Shown: in pieces, positions 4,891 to 12,704 of the stretch | How positions within the stretch are numbered: position 1 is the stretch's first letter | How the letters are laid out: each line of letters opens with the position of its first letter | Assembly: GCA_900754795.1 (NCBI GenBank) | Contig: CAAEEA010000010.1 | Location: 1 to 19,158, forward strand | Source of the DNA: Clostridia bacterium | Lineage (GTDB): Bacteria > Bacillota > Clostridia > Peptostreptococcales > Anaerovoracaceae | DNA: 19,158 bases | Direction: 5' to 3' | Position numbers and translations under genes: made by a program | The notes under the pieces: generated by a model | Database searches by the model: none | What the model saw: only the letters and a program-made list of their open reading frames with translations | Told to the model about the DNA's origin: nothing

Positions 4891-6768
4891 ATGAAGCAGA
4901 GAAAAGAAATAAAAAAGCTGGGAAAGAAATCCCTTAAAAAACATTACGCTATATTCGTAGCCGCGTGCCTTATAGCTTCTTTTATAGGCGCGGAATTTGC
5001 CGGGTCACTGGGGTTCACCAAAGCTCAGACTGAAGAACAGGCTTTGTCTCAGCTCGAAAGCGACCTTTCCGGAGGAGAAGGCTATCAGATCGAGATCGAC
5101 AAGGGAGGCGTTACATGGACGGATGTTCTTGTTACCATAGCGGAAGACGGCACAGAGGCAGGCCGTGAGATGAACGAGCAGACTGAAAAAGAAGAGATCG
5201 AAGCCGCGGAAACAGGAAATCCTGTATTCGGACGCACCAGAGGAGTGCTTTCGGGAGTTGTTAACCAGTTTACTTCCGGCTCTATACTTGTTACTCTCGT
5301 AGCTTCGGCGGCGCAGATAACAGGTTCGGAAAATCTGGGCATACTGCTTCTCATAGCGGCGGGAGCGCTGTTTGCCTTTGGTTTCTGGTTTTTAGTGACC
5401 AACGTTTTCCGAGTGGCTGTGAGGAGAATTTTCCTCGAAGGGATGATATATGACAGCGTTACGCCGCAGAGGTTTACCTTCCTTCTGAGAGTGAAAAAGT
5501 GGCTCAGGGCTTCATGGATAATGTTCGTAAAATACGTGTTTTATACTCTCTGGTGTCTGACTGTGGTCGGCATTGCCGTTAAGCGATATTCATATTACCT
5601 CGTCCCGTACATAGTGGCGGAGAATCCTGATATGACGGCCCGGCAGGCGATCACCCTTTCAAGAAAGATGATGGACGGACACAAATGGGAATGTTTCAAG
5701 TTTGAACTCTCTTTCATAGGATGGCTGCTGCTGGGATATGTGACCATGGGGCTGGTGAACGTTTTCTATACAAATCCGTACAAGACGGCTTCGTTCACCG
5801 GATATTACGCTGAACTGAGGGCGCAGGCCATTGAAAAAAACATAGAAGGAGCGGAGCTCCTTAACGATATATATCTTTATGAAAAGGCCGGCGAGGATGT
5901 CATTGCCGCAAAATACAGCGACGTCATCAAAGTGATGAAAGAGCCGGAGCAGGAGCTCGAAAACCTGGGAGGGTGGAGAGGATTCCTTGCAAACAACTTC
6001 GGCATTATAATAATGCGCCGACGGCAGGAAAGGCTCTACGAAAAACAGCAGGCCGAGTATGTGAGGATACATTCGCTGATCGACGATGTGGAAGGGCTGG
6101 CATATCCTGTCCGTCTCTATCCAATACCTGAAGAAAACCGCCGTATGCTTGTCCAGTCGCTTAACTACATGCGCCACTATACCATATGGTCGCTGATGGC
6201 GGTATTTCTGGCTATGTCTTTCGTGGGCTGGATGTGGGAAGTAAGCCTGCACCTTATATCTGACGGCGTGTTTGTAAACCGCGGCGCCCTTCACGGCCCG
6301 TGGCTGCCGATATACGGCACCGGATCCGTTCTCATGCTTACCGTGCTGTACCGCCTCCGCAAAAAGCCGGTGGTGGAGTTTGTTTCCACCGTGGTCATGT
6401 GCGGCTTCCTCGAATATATGACTTCTTATGTAATGGAAATCGTCAACGACGGAGTCAAGTGGTGGGACTACAGCGGATACTTCCTTAACCTTAACGGGAG
6501 AATCTGCGCCGAAGGTCTTCTCGTCTTCGGCGTGGGAGGACTGGCCATAGTATATCTGGTCGCGCCGGTCATAGATGAGATACTGAGCCGCCTCAACGAA
6601 AAAAAGGTGGCCGCGGTATGCGCGGCTCTGATGATAGCTTTTACCGGAGACGCTGTATATTCCCATTTTCATCCGAACATGGGAGACGGCATAACCAATT
6701 ATGCCTACGAAGAAGCCCAGGAGCAGGACGTCATATCAGAGTCACAGGAAAACGCACAAACATCATAG
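4891..6768 (+). CDS. DUF975 and CmpB-type (PF06541) membrane fusion protein
   Basis: From ATG 4891 this is a 625-aa polytopic membrane protein. Residues 1-18 are strongly basic and are followed by a membrane helix (19-38) and an acidic extracytoplasmic-type stretch (about 45-110). Several more helices follow, in a DUF975-like region that includes FELSFIGWLLLGYVTMG and NPYKTASFTGYYAEL. A charged segment (about 310-425) leads into a C-terminal domain from about 427 resembling the 'putative ABC transporter permease' CmpB family (FVGWMWEVSLHLISDGVFVNRG, HGPWLPIYGTG). No ATPase is adjacent and the transport role of CmpB proteins is unproven. The upstream in-frame codons lie in the promoter, so 4891 is preferred. 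Its ribosome site is odd: the best GGAGG (4844-4848) is 42 nt away, with a hairpin (4855-4872) between. Confidence 0.8.
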   Translation: MKQRKEIKKLGKKSLKKHYAIFVAACLIASFIGAEFAGSLGFTKAQTEEQALSQLESDLSGGEGYQIEIDKGGVTWTDVLVTIAEDGTEAGREMNEQTEKEEIEAAETGNPVFGRTRGVLSGVVNQFTSGSILVTLVASAAQITGSENLGILLLIAAGALFAFGFWFLVTNVFRVAVRRIFLEGMIYDSVTPQRFTFLLRVKKWLRASWIMFVKYVFYTLWCLTVVGIAVKRYSYYLVPYIVAENPDMTARQAITLSRKMMDGHKWECFKFELSFIGWLLLGYVTMGLVNVFYTNPYKTASFTGYYAELRAQAIEKNIEGAELLNDIYLYEKAGEDVIAAKYSDVIKVMKEPEQELENLGGWRGFLANNFGIIIMRRRQERLYEKQQAEYVRIHSLIDDVEGLAYPVRLYPIPEENRRMLVQSLNYMRHYTIWSLMAVFLAMSFVGWMWEVSLHLISDGVFVNRGALHGPWLPIYGTGSVLMLTVLYRLRKKPVVEFVSTVVMCGFLEYMTSYVMEIVNDGVKWWDYSGYFLNLNGRICAEGLLVFGVGGLAIVYLVAPVIDEILSRLNEKKVAAVCAALMIAFTGDAVYSHFHPNMGDGITNYAYEEAQEQDVISESQENAQTS

Positions 6769-6783
6769 CAAAACGAAAAACTG

Positions 6784-6813
6784 TTGACAACTGCCTGCTT
6801 CAGGTGGTACACT
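6784..6813 (+). promoter_or_regulatory. Promoter of the trpXYZ operon
   Basis: A perfect TTGACA (6784-6789), an 18-nt spacer and TACACT (6808-6813), just upstream of the T-box leader. Confidence 0.7.
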
Positions 6814-6840
6814 ACTTCCATAAACCAAATAATCAAACCT

Positions 6841-7092
6841 TTGACGGAGAAGTAAAACCGATCGCAGGTCTCGCAGCGAATCCGGGATGGTGGAAGCCGG
6901 ACAGATAACGGGTCGGAACAATGGGCTCCCGAGGGCGAGGGGAAAGGCGCGAGCCGAGTATCTGAGACGAGATTCCTGCGTCAGTGGAAAGGAGTGTGAC
7001 GGCACTCTGCAAGAGGTGGACCTACACAGGTCAAACAAGGTGGTACCGCAGGTTAATACCCTGTCCTTGATTGAGGACGGGGTTTATTTTTT
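6841..7092 (+). promoter_or_regulatory. T-box riboswitch, tryptophan type
   Basis: This is a T-box leader that reads uncharged tRNA and controls termination ahead of trpX. The Stem I base pairs GGAG (6846-6849) with CTCC (6926-6929). The specifier-loop helix pairs CCGA (6858-6861) with TCGG (6913-6916). The 5' loop strand carries AGTA (6851-6854) and the 3' strand is AACAATGGG, placing TGG (6922-6924) plus one purine immediately before the lower helix, which is the specifier position. TGG is the Trp codon. The conserved apical GGATGGTGGAAGCC motif is at 6885-6898. The T-box sequence AAGGTGGTACCGCAG (7037-7051) precedes the terminator. A Trp specifier ahead of a TrpXYZ-like transporter is mutually consistent. 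Confidence 0.92.
7059..7092 (+). terminator. T-box regulated terminator
   Basis: A 9-bp stem CCCTGTCCT (7059-7067) and AGGACGGGG (7074-7082), with one wobble pair, is followed by a run of T with one A (7083-7092). Formation of the competing antiterminator with the T-box sequence at 7037-7051 would allow read-through into trpX. Confidence 0.88.
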
Positions 7093-7175
7093 GCAGAGAC
7101 ACTTCCATCAGAAGGCGTCCGCAGAGGACGCGGCGAATGCCGCCGGCAGGCGGCAAAGGATGAAAGGAGAGAAAA

Positions 7176-8162
7176 ATGAAAAAATTACTGGTAATTTTAC
7201 TGGCGCTGGCAATGCCGGTGATGATGTTTACAGGCTGCGCCAAAGAAAGCGGCACGGCAGAGACGGACGGCGACACATACAAGATAGGCATCGTTCAGAT
7301 GATGGAACATCCGTCTCTGAACACGATCAGAGAAAGCATCATCGAAGGTCTGGCTGAAGAAGGATTCGTGGACGGTGAAAATATAGAGATCATCTATCAG
7401 AACGGCCAGAATGACATGACAACCATGCAGAATATTGCCCAGACTTTCGTGGGAGAAGAAGTAGACGTTATAGTGGCCATCGCCACACAGGCGGCGCAGG
7501 CTTCACTGGCGGAAACAACGGACATTCCGATCGTCTTTGCCGCCATTACAGATCCTGTGGGAGCGGGTCTTGTGGAGAGCCTTGATGCGCCGGGAGGAAA
7601 TGTAACGGGAACTTCCGACGAGATATCGGCGGCTGATATTATGGATCTTGCTCAGCAGATTACGCCGGGATTCAAGACTATCGGCGCTCTGTACAACATA
7701 GGTGAGGACAATTCGGAGTCCGTAATCAGCGATCTCAAAGAATACGCGGCTGCCAACGGTTTCGAAGTTGTAGAGTCGACTGTTACCAACACCAGCGAAG
7801 TACAGCAGGCGGCTCAGTACCTTGCGGACAAGGCAGACGTGGTATTTTCACCGATAGATAATACGGTGGCTTCTTCTATGGCGCTGGCGGCAGATGTGTT
7901 TAACGAAGCGGGCATACCTTTTTATGTAAGCGCTGACTCAATGGTGGCAGACGGCGGACTTGCCACATACGGCATTGACTATACCGTACTCGGAAAAGAG
8001 ACGGCCGGCATGGTAGCTGAGGTCCTGAGAGGAGCGGATCCCGCGTCCATGGCCGTGAGAAAGATGTCAGAGATGAGTATCTACATCAACACTGATACCG
8101 CGGAAGCTCTGGGAATAGAGATATCGCAGGATATATTGGATCAGAACAAGTTAGAGGGGTAA
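7176..8162 (+). CDS. trpX: ABC transporter substrate-binding lipoprotein, TrpX type
   Basis: This 328-aa protein has a lipoprotein signal peptide with lipobox F-T-G-C (Cys21). It is followed by the DUF534/PF04392-type periplasmic-binding fold: KIGIVQMMEHPSLNTIRE, then the ...FAAITDPVGAGLVESL and YNIGEDNSES elements. It would be anchored outside the membrane and deliver substrate to the TrpY/TrpZ complex. Substrate: tryptophan is inferred from the Trp specifier in the T-box leader and from the known TrpXYZ group of T-box-controlled transporters; the protein alone would not decide it. ATG 7176 has AAGGAG 6 nt upstream. It is the first gene of a three-gene operon, 8 nt before trpY. Confidence 0.88.
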   Translation: MKKLLVILLALAMPVMMFTGCAKESGTAETDGDTYKIGIVQMMEHPSLNTIRESIIEGLAEEGFVDGENIEIIYQNGQNDMTTMQNIAQTFVGEEVDVIVAIATQAAQASLAETTDIPIVFAAITDPVGAGLVESLDAPGGNVTGTSDEISAADIMDLAQQITPGFKTIGALYNIGEDNSESVISDLKEYAAANGFEVVESTVTNTSEVQQAAQYLADKADVVFSPIDNTVASSMALAADVFNEAGIPFYVSADSMVADGGLATYGIDYTVLGKETAGMVAEVLRGADPASMAVRKMSEMSIYINTDTAEALGIEISQDILDQNKLEG

Positions 8163-8170
8163 TACACAAG

Positions 8171-9088
8171 ATGATGACAATGACGGCTTTTCTGGGAGCC
8201 ATAGAATCCGGAACAATATACGCGATCCTGGCGCTGGGGATATTCCTTTCTTTCAGGACACTTAACATGCCGGATCTGACGGTAGACGGCTCGATCGTGA
8301 CGGGAATGGCTGCTTCGGCAGTGATCTGTACGGCCGGAGGGAACCCGTTTATCAGCCTGATCGGAGCCGCCCTTGCCGGAGCCGTGGCGGGGCTTGCTAC
8401 CGGCATACTTCATACAAAGCTGAAAATACAGGCCATACTGGCGGGTATCCTCGTCATGCTGGCGTCTTATTCCATAAATCTGAGGATAATGGGCAAGACT
8501 CCCAATGTGCCTCTGACACAGACAGACACCATATATGACCAGGCCGAAAAGATCTTTCCGCGGGAATACGCGGGGATCCTTCTGGGAGTTATAATACTTG
8601 CCGCGGTCATATTTCTGCTGTACATGTTTTTGCGGACAAGACTTGGATTTGTTTTCCGGGCGACGGGAGACAACGAAGACATGGTAAGAGCGGCCGGAGT
8701 CTCCGGAGACAGCATGAAAGTGATGGGCTTTGCAATTTCAAACGGATTTGTCGGACTGGCCGGCGGCATGCTTGCTCAGAATCAGGGGTTCGCGGACATT
8801 AACAGCGGAACAGGCATGATGGTCATAGGCCTTGCGTCGGTTATCCTGGGCGAAGTGGTGTTCGGATCAAAAGGTCTGCTGAGAAGACTTGTGGCGGCAG
8901 CCCTCGGAGCGGTGCTGTACAGAGTAATAATATCGGAAGCTCTTTATCTGGGAATGGAATCCAGCGATCTCAAACTGGTGTCGGCAGTGATCGTAGCCGT
9001 CGCTCTTTATCTGGGACTGCTGGGAGAAAAGGGAGCAAAGATAAGGAAAAGGAGGCGTCAGAATGGAAAAGCTGCTGCAAATTCATAA
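8171..9088 (+). CDS. trpY: ABC transporter permease, TrpY type
   Basis: This 305-aa permease of the branched-chain-type BPD_transp_2 superfamily has eight or more hydrophobic segments. The N-terminus GTIYAILALGIFLSFRTLNM and the motif DLTVDGSIVTGMAA are typical of the permeases paired with DUF534 binding proteins. The C-terminus is basic (KIRKRRRQNGK). It forms the membrane channel for the trpXYZ importer. Starts at 8171 and 8174 (consecutive ATGs) are both possible; GAGGGG lies 11 nt upstream of the first. The last 26 nt overlap trpZ, whose ribosome site lies within this gene, so the two are probably translationally coupled. Confidence 0.88.
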   Translation: MMTMTAFLGAIESGTIYAILALGIFLSFRTLNMPDLTVDGSIVTGMAASAVICTAGGNPFISLIGAALAGAVAGLATGILHTKLKIQAILAGILVMLASYSINLRIMGKTPNVPLTQTDTIYDQAEKIFPREYAGILLGVIILAAVIFLLYMFLRTRLGFVFRATGDNEDMVRAAGVSGDSMKVMGFAISNGFVGLAGGMLAQNQGFADINSGTGMMVIGLASVILGEVVFGSKGLLRRLVAAALGAVLYRVIISEALYLGMESSDLKLVSAVIVAVALYLGLLGEKGAKIRKRRRQNGKAAANS

Positions 9089-9845
9089 CCTCACCAAGAT
9101 TTTCGGAGAGGGCACGATCAATGAAAAAGTCGCCATTAAAGATCTGACGCTGGAGCTCTCAGGCGGAGATTTTCTTACTGTTATAGGAAATAACGGAGCC
9201 GGAAAATCCACCCTGCTCAATGGGATCGCCGGAACATTTCCCGTGGACGGAGGCAGGATCGTCCTCGGCGGCCGCGATATCACAAAGCTGCCTGAATATA
9301 AAAGAGCAAAATATATCGGACGGGTGTTCCAGGATCCGCTAAAAGGTACGGCTTTTGACATGACGATCGAAGAAAATCTCGCTATCGCGGCGGCAAAGAA
9401 CAAGTCACGCGGATTACAGCCGGGCATCACAAAGGCGGATAAGGCGTCTTTCAGAGAAAAACTCGCGGTGCTGGGCATGGGTCTGGAAGATAAGATGACT
9501 CAGAAAGTCAAGCTGCTTTCCGGCGGCCAGAGGCAGGCGCTGACGCTGTTCATGGCGGTGATAGCAGACCCGAAAGTCCTGCTTCTGGATGAACATACCG
9601 CGGCTCTTGATCCTTCGGCAGCCGAAAAAGTCCTCGCGCTGACAAAAGAATTTTCCGCCAGGGAGGACATGTGTACGCTGATGATAACCCACAACATGGG
9701 AGACGCGCTTAAATACGGAAACCGCACCATATTGATGCAGGACGGTCACATAGTAATGGATATTTCCGGAAAGGAAAGAGACGATATGACCGTAGAGAAG
9801 CTGATCGAAAAATTCAGCATAGATAATGACAGGATGGTTCTGTAA
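9063..9845 (+). CDS. trpZ: ABC transporter ATPase, TrpZ type
   Basis: This 260-aa nucleotide-binding subunit has Walker A GNNGAGKST at 42-50, Q-loop Gln90 in RVFQDP, signature LSGGQ at 152-156, Walker B VLLLDE at 172-177, and the switch His in ITHNMGD. All catalytic residues are present. It energises tryptophan (inferred) uptake with trpX and trpY. The ATG at 9063 has AGGAGG about 8 nt upstream inside trpY. The gene ends 4 nt before the convergent DUF1836 gene, and I see no T-run terminator between them. Confidence 0.9.
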   Translation: MEKLLQIHNLTKIFGEGTINEKVAIKDLTLELSGGDFLTVIGNNGAGKSTLLNGIAGTFPVDGGRIVLGGRDITKLPEYKRAKYIGRVFQDPLKGTAFDMTIEENLAIAAAKNKSRGLQPGITKADKASFREKLAVLGMGLEDKMTQKVKLLSGGQRQALTLFMAVIADPKVLLLDEHTAALDPSAAEKVLALTKEFSAREDMCTLMITHNMGDALKYGNRTILMQDGHIVMDISGKERDDMTVEKLIEKFSIDNDRMVL

Positions 9846-9849
9846 CAGA

Positions 9850-10377
9850 CTATTCATCATCGACAGCGACGCCGGATATAAAAGCCCGGCGCACATAAGC
9901 TTTGCAGGCAAAGGCCAGGGCGAAGTTATCCATCAGATAACGGCGTTCCCGGCCTTTTCTGTTTATATCTTCTATATGGATATGTCCGCTGAACACAGAA
10001 TAAAGGGCGCTCTCCACAGAATCGCAGAACCGGTCGTAGGTGACGGCGTTGTCAGGCAGCGCCTGCCCCATCTTGATGAGCTGAGCCACTTCTTCAGTGG
10101 AAAAACATGTTTTGAGCAGATAGACCACGATAATCATCGCCAGTGAAACACGGTCGTATTTTTTATTGACCGGCGGGACTATGATCTTCGCCTTGACATA
10201 GTTATTGATCATACTCTTAGTCATGGGCTGGCATCCGATATGCGTAAAGAACCTGCCCATGCCCGAGTTGATAAAAGCAATGACCTGATCCATGTAAAGA
10301 TCTACAGAAGGAAGCTGTTCCCAGCGGGGAATGATGGGCTTGCGTGTTTTTCGGTTAACTGTTTCTGAAGGACACAT
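9850..10377 (-). CDS. DUF1836 domain protein
   Basis: This 175-aa protein of the DUF1836 family (PF08876) carries LPSVDLYMDQVIAFINSG, MTKSMINNYVKAKIIVPP and KYDRVSLAMIIVVYLLK, the family's signature segments. The fold resembles a MerR-like DNA-binding helix-turn-helix, so a regulatory role is likely but unproven. I choose ATG 10377 over the in-frame GTG at 10386, because AGGCGG lies 8 nt before the ATG and overlaps the GTG. A strong promoter reads into it. It diverges from the acyl-CoA ligase gene with interleaved promoters, which makes the ligase promoter a reasonable target to consider. Confidence 0.85.
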   Translation of the reverse strand: MCPSETVNRKTRKPIIPRWEQLPSVDLYMDQVIAFINSGMGRFFTHIGCQPMTKSMINNYVKAKIIVPPVNKKYDRVSLAMIIVVYLLKTCFSTEEVAQLIKMGQALPDNAVTYDRFCDSVESALYSVFSGHIHIEDINRKGRERRYLMDNFALAFACKAYVRRAFISGVAVDDE

Positions 10378-10413
10378 GATGCGCACCGCCTTTGTAAAGG
10401 ATTGTTAAATGTA

Positions 10414-10442
10414 ATTGTAGCACGGCGGGAGATATATGTAAA
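10414..10442 (-). promoter_or_regulatory. Promoter of the DUF1836 gene
   Basis: On the - strand TTTACA (10437-10442), 17 nt and TACAAT (10414-10419). Its -35 box is 2 nt from the -35 box of the divergent ligase promoter. Confidence 0.65.
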
Positions 10443-10444
10443 GA

Positions 10445-10473
10445 TTGACATTGTTATCAATACATGATAATCT
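10445..10473 (+). promoter_or_regulatory. Promoter of the acyl-CoA ligase gene
   Basis: A perfect TTGACA (10445-10450), 17 nt and TAATCT (10468-10473). The ATG at 10464 falls inside this promoter and cannot be the translation start. Confidence 0.6.
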
Positions 10474-10500
10474 TGTATCGAATACTACATGATAATTTTG
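10461..10500 (+). repeat. 15-nt direct repeats in the ligase promoter
   Basis: TACATGATAATCTTG (10461-10475) recurs as TACATGATAATTTTG (10486-10500), one mismatch, 25 nt apart. The first copy covers the -10 box and the second ends at the ribosome site. The layout suggests a tandem operator. Confidence 0.5.
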
Positions 10501-10514
10501 GAGGAAATAACACG

Positions 10515-12317
10515 ATGAGCAATATAAACACCGAAAAGATGATCTGGGCTCAGAAAGTCGCCGACGATCTGAAGAACAGCACAGACAAATACGTTGTCTA
10601 TAAGACCAGCAGACCGATCTGTGACATCAAGCATATGTTTACAACCAGCGCAGAGCTTTATGCTGATAACGTGGCGTTTATGCAGAAGTTCGCCAAAGAT
10701 GAACCTTACACGAGCATTACCTACAGAGAAGCGCTGGAGACGGTAAACGCGCTGGGAACCGCGCTGATAGCGCGCGGGCTCAAAGGCAAGAGGATAGCCG
10801 TGATAGGTGAAAACTGCTATCAGTGGGCGACGAGTTATCTGGCTGTTATCTGCGGTACCGGTGTTGTAGTTCCTCTCGACAAGGAACTGGGAGCCAATGA
10901 GCTGAAGCAGCTCTGCAAAGAAGCGGAAGTCTCAGCCGTTATGTTTACAGAAAAATATGCCCGTGAATTTGAAGAAATCAGAGATTCCGGGGAGACCGAC
11001 ATAGACATCCTCGTTAAACTCAACGGAAATAAAGAGTTTGATGGAATGTACACCTGGAGCGGGATGATAGAAGAAGGCAAAAAGCTGGTCGCGGACGGCA
11101 ACAGAGAATTCATAGACGCGGAGATCGTATATGACGAGATGAGCGAGCTCCTGTTCACTTCAGGGACTACCGGCATAGCAAAGGGAGTAATGCTCTCCCA
11201 CAAGAACATCTGCTTTGACCTGATGATTGCTCCGACGATACTCAATGTAAATACATGGGATATATTCTTCTCCGTCCTGCCGATACATCATACTTATGAA
11301 GGTACGGCCGGATTCCTGATGCCGCTGTACAAGGGCGCGGCCATAGCTTACTGCGAGGGGCTTAAATACATCGTAAAGAATCTGTCCGAAGTCAACCCGA
11401 CCATGTTCCTGGGCGTGCCTGCTATCTTTGAGGTGCTTTACAAGACAATCTGGAAAAACATTCGCAAGCAGGGAAAAGAAAACCTTGTAAAGAAAGTTAT
11501 GAGCGTCAGCAACTTCACCGAGAAGTTCGGACTGAACCTGAAGCGCAAGCTGCTCAAAGACATTTACAAAGTGTTCGGAACCCGCATGAGAGTGCTGATA
11601 TCCGGCGGAGCGGCCATTGATCCGGCTATTCTTGATTTCTTCAATGATCTGGGATTTATCGCTGTGCAGGGTTACGGACTCAGCGAGTGCGCCCCGATGG
11701 GAGCGCTGAATCCCGATCAGAGAAAATATATGAGAAACTCCTCTGTAGGTCACTGCCTGCCGGGAATGGAAGTCAAGATAGAAGACAAAGACGAAGACGG
11801 TATCGGAGAGATCTGTCTTAAAGGCGACAATGTAATGCTCGGATATTACAAAAATCCTGAAGCAACCGCTGAAGTTATCAGAGACGGCTGGTTCTATACC
11901 GGGGATCAGGGCTATGTGGATGATGAAGACTTCATTTATATAACCGGACGTAAAAAGAACGTAATCATCGCCTCAAACGGAAAGAACGTGTTCCCGGAAG
12001 AACTGGAATACATGCTTTCGAAGATCCCTTACGTTGCCGAATCCATGGTATGGGGCGCCGATGACGAAAGATCAAAGGATATAGTGATAGTCGCTTCTGT
12101 AATTCCGGACATGGAAGAAGTAGAAGGAGCCATCGGAGCCGAAAAGGCAAAAGATGACGAGGCAGTCAGAGATCTGCTGTGGAAAGAAGTTGACAGGATC
12201 AATGAGGAACTGCCTATGTTCAAGAAGATCAAGAAAATCAGTGTTCGCCATGAAGAGTTTGAAAAAAATACCAGCAAGAAGATAAAGAGATTCGTAGAGT
12301 CAAATAAAAAAATGTAA
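10515..12317 (+). CDS. Long-chain fatty acid-CoA ligase (AMP-forming)
   Basis: This 600-aa adenylate-forming enzyme would activate a carboxylic acid with ATP and load it on CoA, in the cytosol or at the inner membrane face. Motifs from ATG 10515: A3 LLFTSGTTGIAKG at about 212-224, A5 GYGLSE at about 386, A7 YTGDQG at about 461, A8 GRKKNVIIASNGKNV at about 478, and a C-terminal catalytic lysine in SKKIKRF. Overall layout fits the FadD/FAA-type long-chain ligases, but chain length is not readable. The start is ATG 10515 (GGAGG 10 nt upstream); the upstream ATG lies in the promoter. It stands alone, diverging from the DUF1836 gene, and ends in a convergent hairpin. Confidence 0.9.
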   Translation: MSNINTEKMIWAQKVADDLKNSTDKYVVYKTSRPICDIKHMFTTSAELYADNVAFMQKFAKDEPYTSITYREALETVNALGTALIARGLKGKRIAVIGENCYQWATSYLAVICGTGVVVPLDKELGANELKQLCKEAEVSAVMFTEKYAREFEEIRDSGETDIDILVKLNGNKEFDGMYTWSGMIEEGKKLVADGNREFIDAEIVYDEMSELLFTSGTTGIAKGVMLSHKNICFDLMIAPTILNVNTWDIFFSVLPIHHTYEGTAGFLMPLYKGAAIAYCEGLKYIVKNLSEVNPTMFLGVPAIFEVLYKTIWKNIRKQGKENLVKKVMSVSNFTEKFGLNLKRKLLKDIYKVFGTRMRVLISGGAAIDPAILDFFNDLGFIAVQGYGLSECAPMGALNPDQRKYMRNSSVGHCLPGMEVKIEDKDEDGIGEICLKGDNVMLGYYKNPEATAEVIRDGWFYTGDQGYVDDEDFIYITGRKKNVIIASNGKNVFPEELEYMLSKIPYVAESMVWGADDERSKDIVIVASVIPDMEEVEGAIGAEKAKDDEAVRDLLWKEVDRINEELPMFKKIKKISVRHEEFEKNTSKKIKRFVESNKKM

Positions 12318-12325
12318 AAACTGCC

Positions 12326-12365
12326 GAGGGCGCCCGGGATCATTTTATGATCAAAGGGCGCCCTC
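12326..12365. terminator. Bidirectional terminator between the ligase and the 44-aa ORF
   Basis: A perfect 10-bp stem GAGGGCGCCC/GGGCGCCCTC (12326-12335 with 12356-12365) encloses a second perfect hairpin GATCAT-TTT-ATGATC (12338-12352). On the - strand it is followed by GGCAG and then TTTTT-ACA-TTTTTTT, so it mainly terminates the small gene. On the + strand a TTTTTT run only comes 16 nt later. Confidence 0.7.
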
Positions 12366-12375
12366 GCCGGTTAAT

Positions 12376-12510
12376 TCAGCCTTTTTTCTGCTCCGCGGCG
12401 TCAAAGGCCACAAGAGCGACACATCTTCCTGTAGAATCACACAGTTTCTTTTCTGCTTCTGAAATCACTTTTACGTCTTTCGGAGAAAGCTCCGCGAAAT
12501 GTTCATTCAT
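12376..12510 (-). CDS. Small protein of 44 aa, function unknown
   Basis: ATG 12510-12508 has GGAGGTG 7 nt upstream, an excellent ribosome site, and the frame ends at TGA (12376-12378) just before a strong terminator. The protein starts MNEHFAELSPKDVKVISEAE, then has KKLCDSTGRCVALVAFD and a lysine-rich end. The N-terminal half looks helical and amphipathic. Two cysteines six residues apart (24 and 30) flank DSTGR. There is no membrane segment or signal peptide. I do not recognise a named family. Good start signals, a terminator and a dyad upstream make it likely to be a real gene. Confidence 0.7.
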   Translation of the reverse strand: MNEHFAELSPKDVKVISEAEKKLCDSTGRCVALVAFDAAEQKKG

Positions 12511-12563
12511 CCGTATCACCTCCGCTGATATTTTTCCCCGACGACATGCATATTATACACGAA

Positions 12564-12585
12564 TTTTGCATATATCCCTGCAAAA
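12564..12585. promoter_or_regulatory. Inverted repeat upstream of the 44-aa ORF
   Basis: TTTTGCA (12564-12570) and TGCAAAA (12579-12585) form a perfect 7-bp dyad with an 8-nt spacer. It lies next to a - strand TATAAT (12551-12556), so it sits where an activator or repressor would act. The matching -35 box is poor (TTGCAG at 20 nt). Confidence 0.4.
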
Positions 12586-12628
12586 CAGAGAAAATATTCA
12601 AAAAAATGAAAAAATTTTCAAAAAGGGG

Positions 12629-12657
12629 TTGCATAAATATTCAATAAGAGTTACAAT
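12629..12657 (+). promoter_or_regulatory. Promoter of the amino acid transporter operon
   Basis: TTGCAT (12629-12634), 17 nt and TACAAT (12652-12657), in a very AT-rich tract. The first gene's ribosome site follows at 12687-12694. Confidence 0.65.
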
Positions 12658-12704
12658 ATATTCATTCCAGAAAAGAAAACAATAAAGGAGGAGGTTTAAC
12701 GGTT

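Noticed and set aside
5659..6672. 337-codon open frame on the - strand inside the DUF975-CmpB gene
   Set aside because: The translation is rich in His, Tyr and Ser with no recognisable domain, and it lies wholly opposite a gene with clear membrane families and its own promoter. It is an antisense shadow.
9870..9891. Hairpin CGCCGG/CCGGCG after trpZ as a terminator
   Set aside because: The stem is only 6 bp with a 10-nt loop, has no T-run on either strand and lies within the DUF1836 coding region.
10464..10514. Longer N-terminus for the acyl-CoA ligase
   Set aside because: The ATG at 10464 lies within the predicted promoter and lacks a ribosome site; ATG 10515 has GGAGG at the right distance.
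12347..12685. 112-codon + strand open frame between the ligase and the transporter operon
   Set aside because: Its ATG is in the arm of the terminator hairpin, it has no ribosome site, it overlaps the promoter of the next operon and it opposes the better supported 44-aa ORF.
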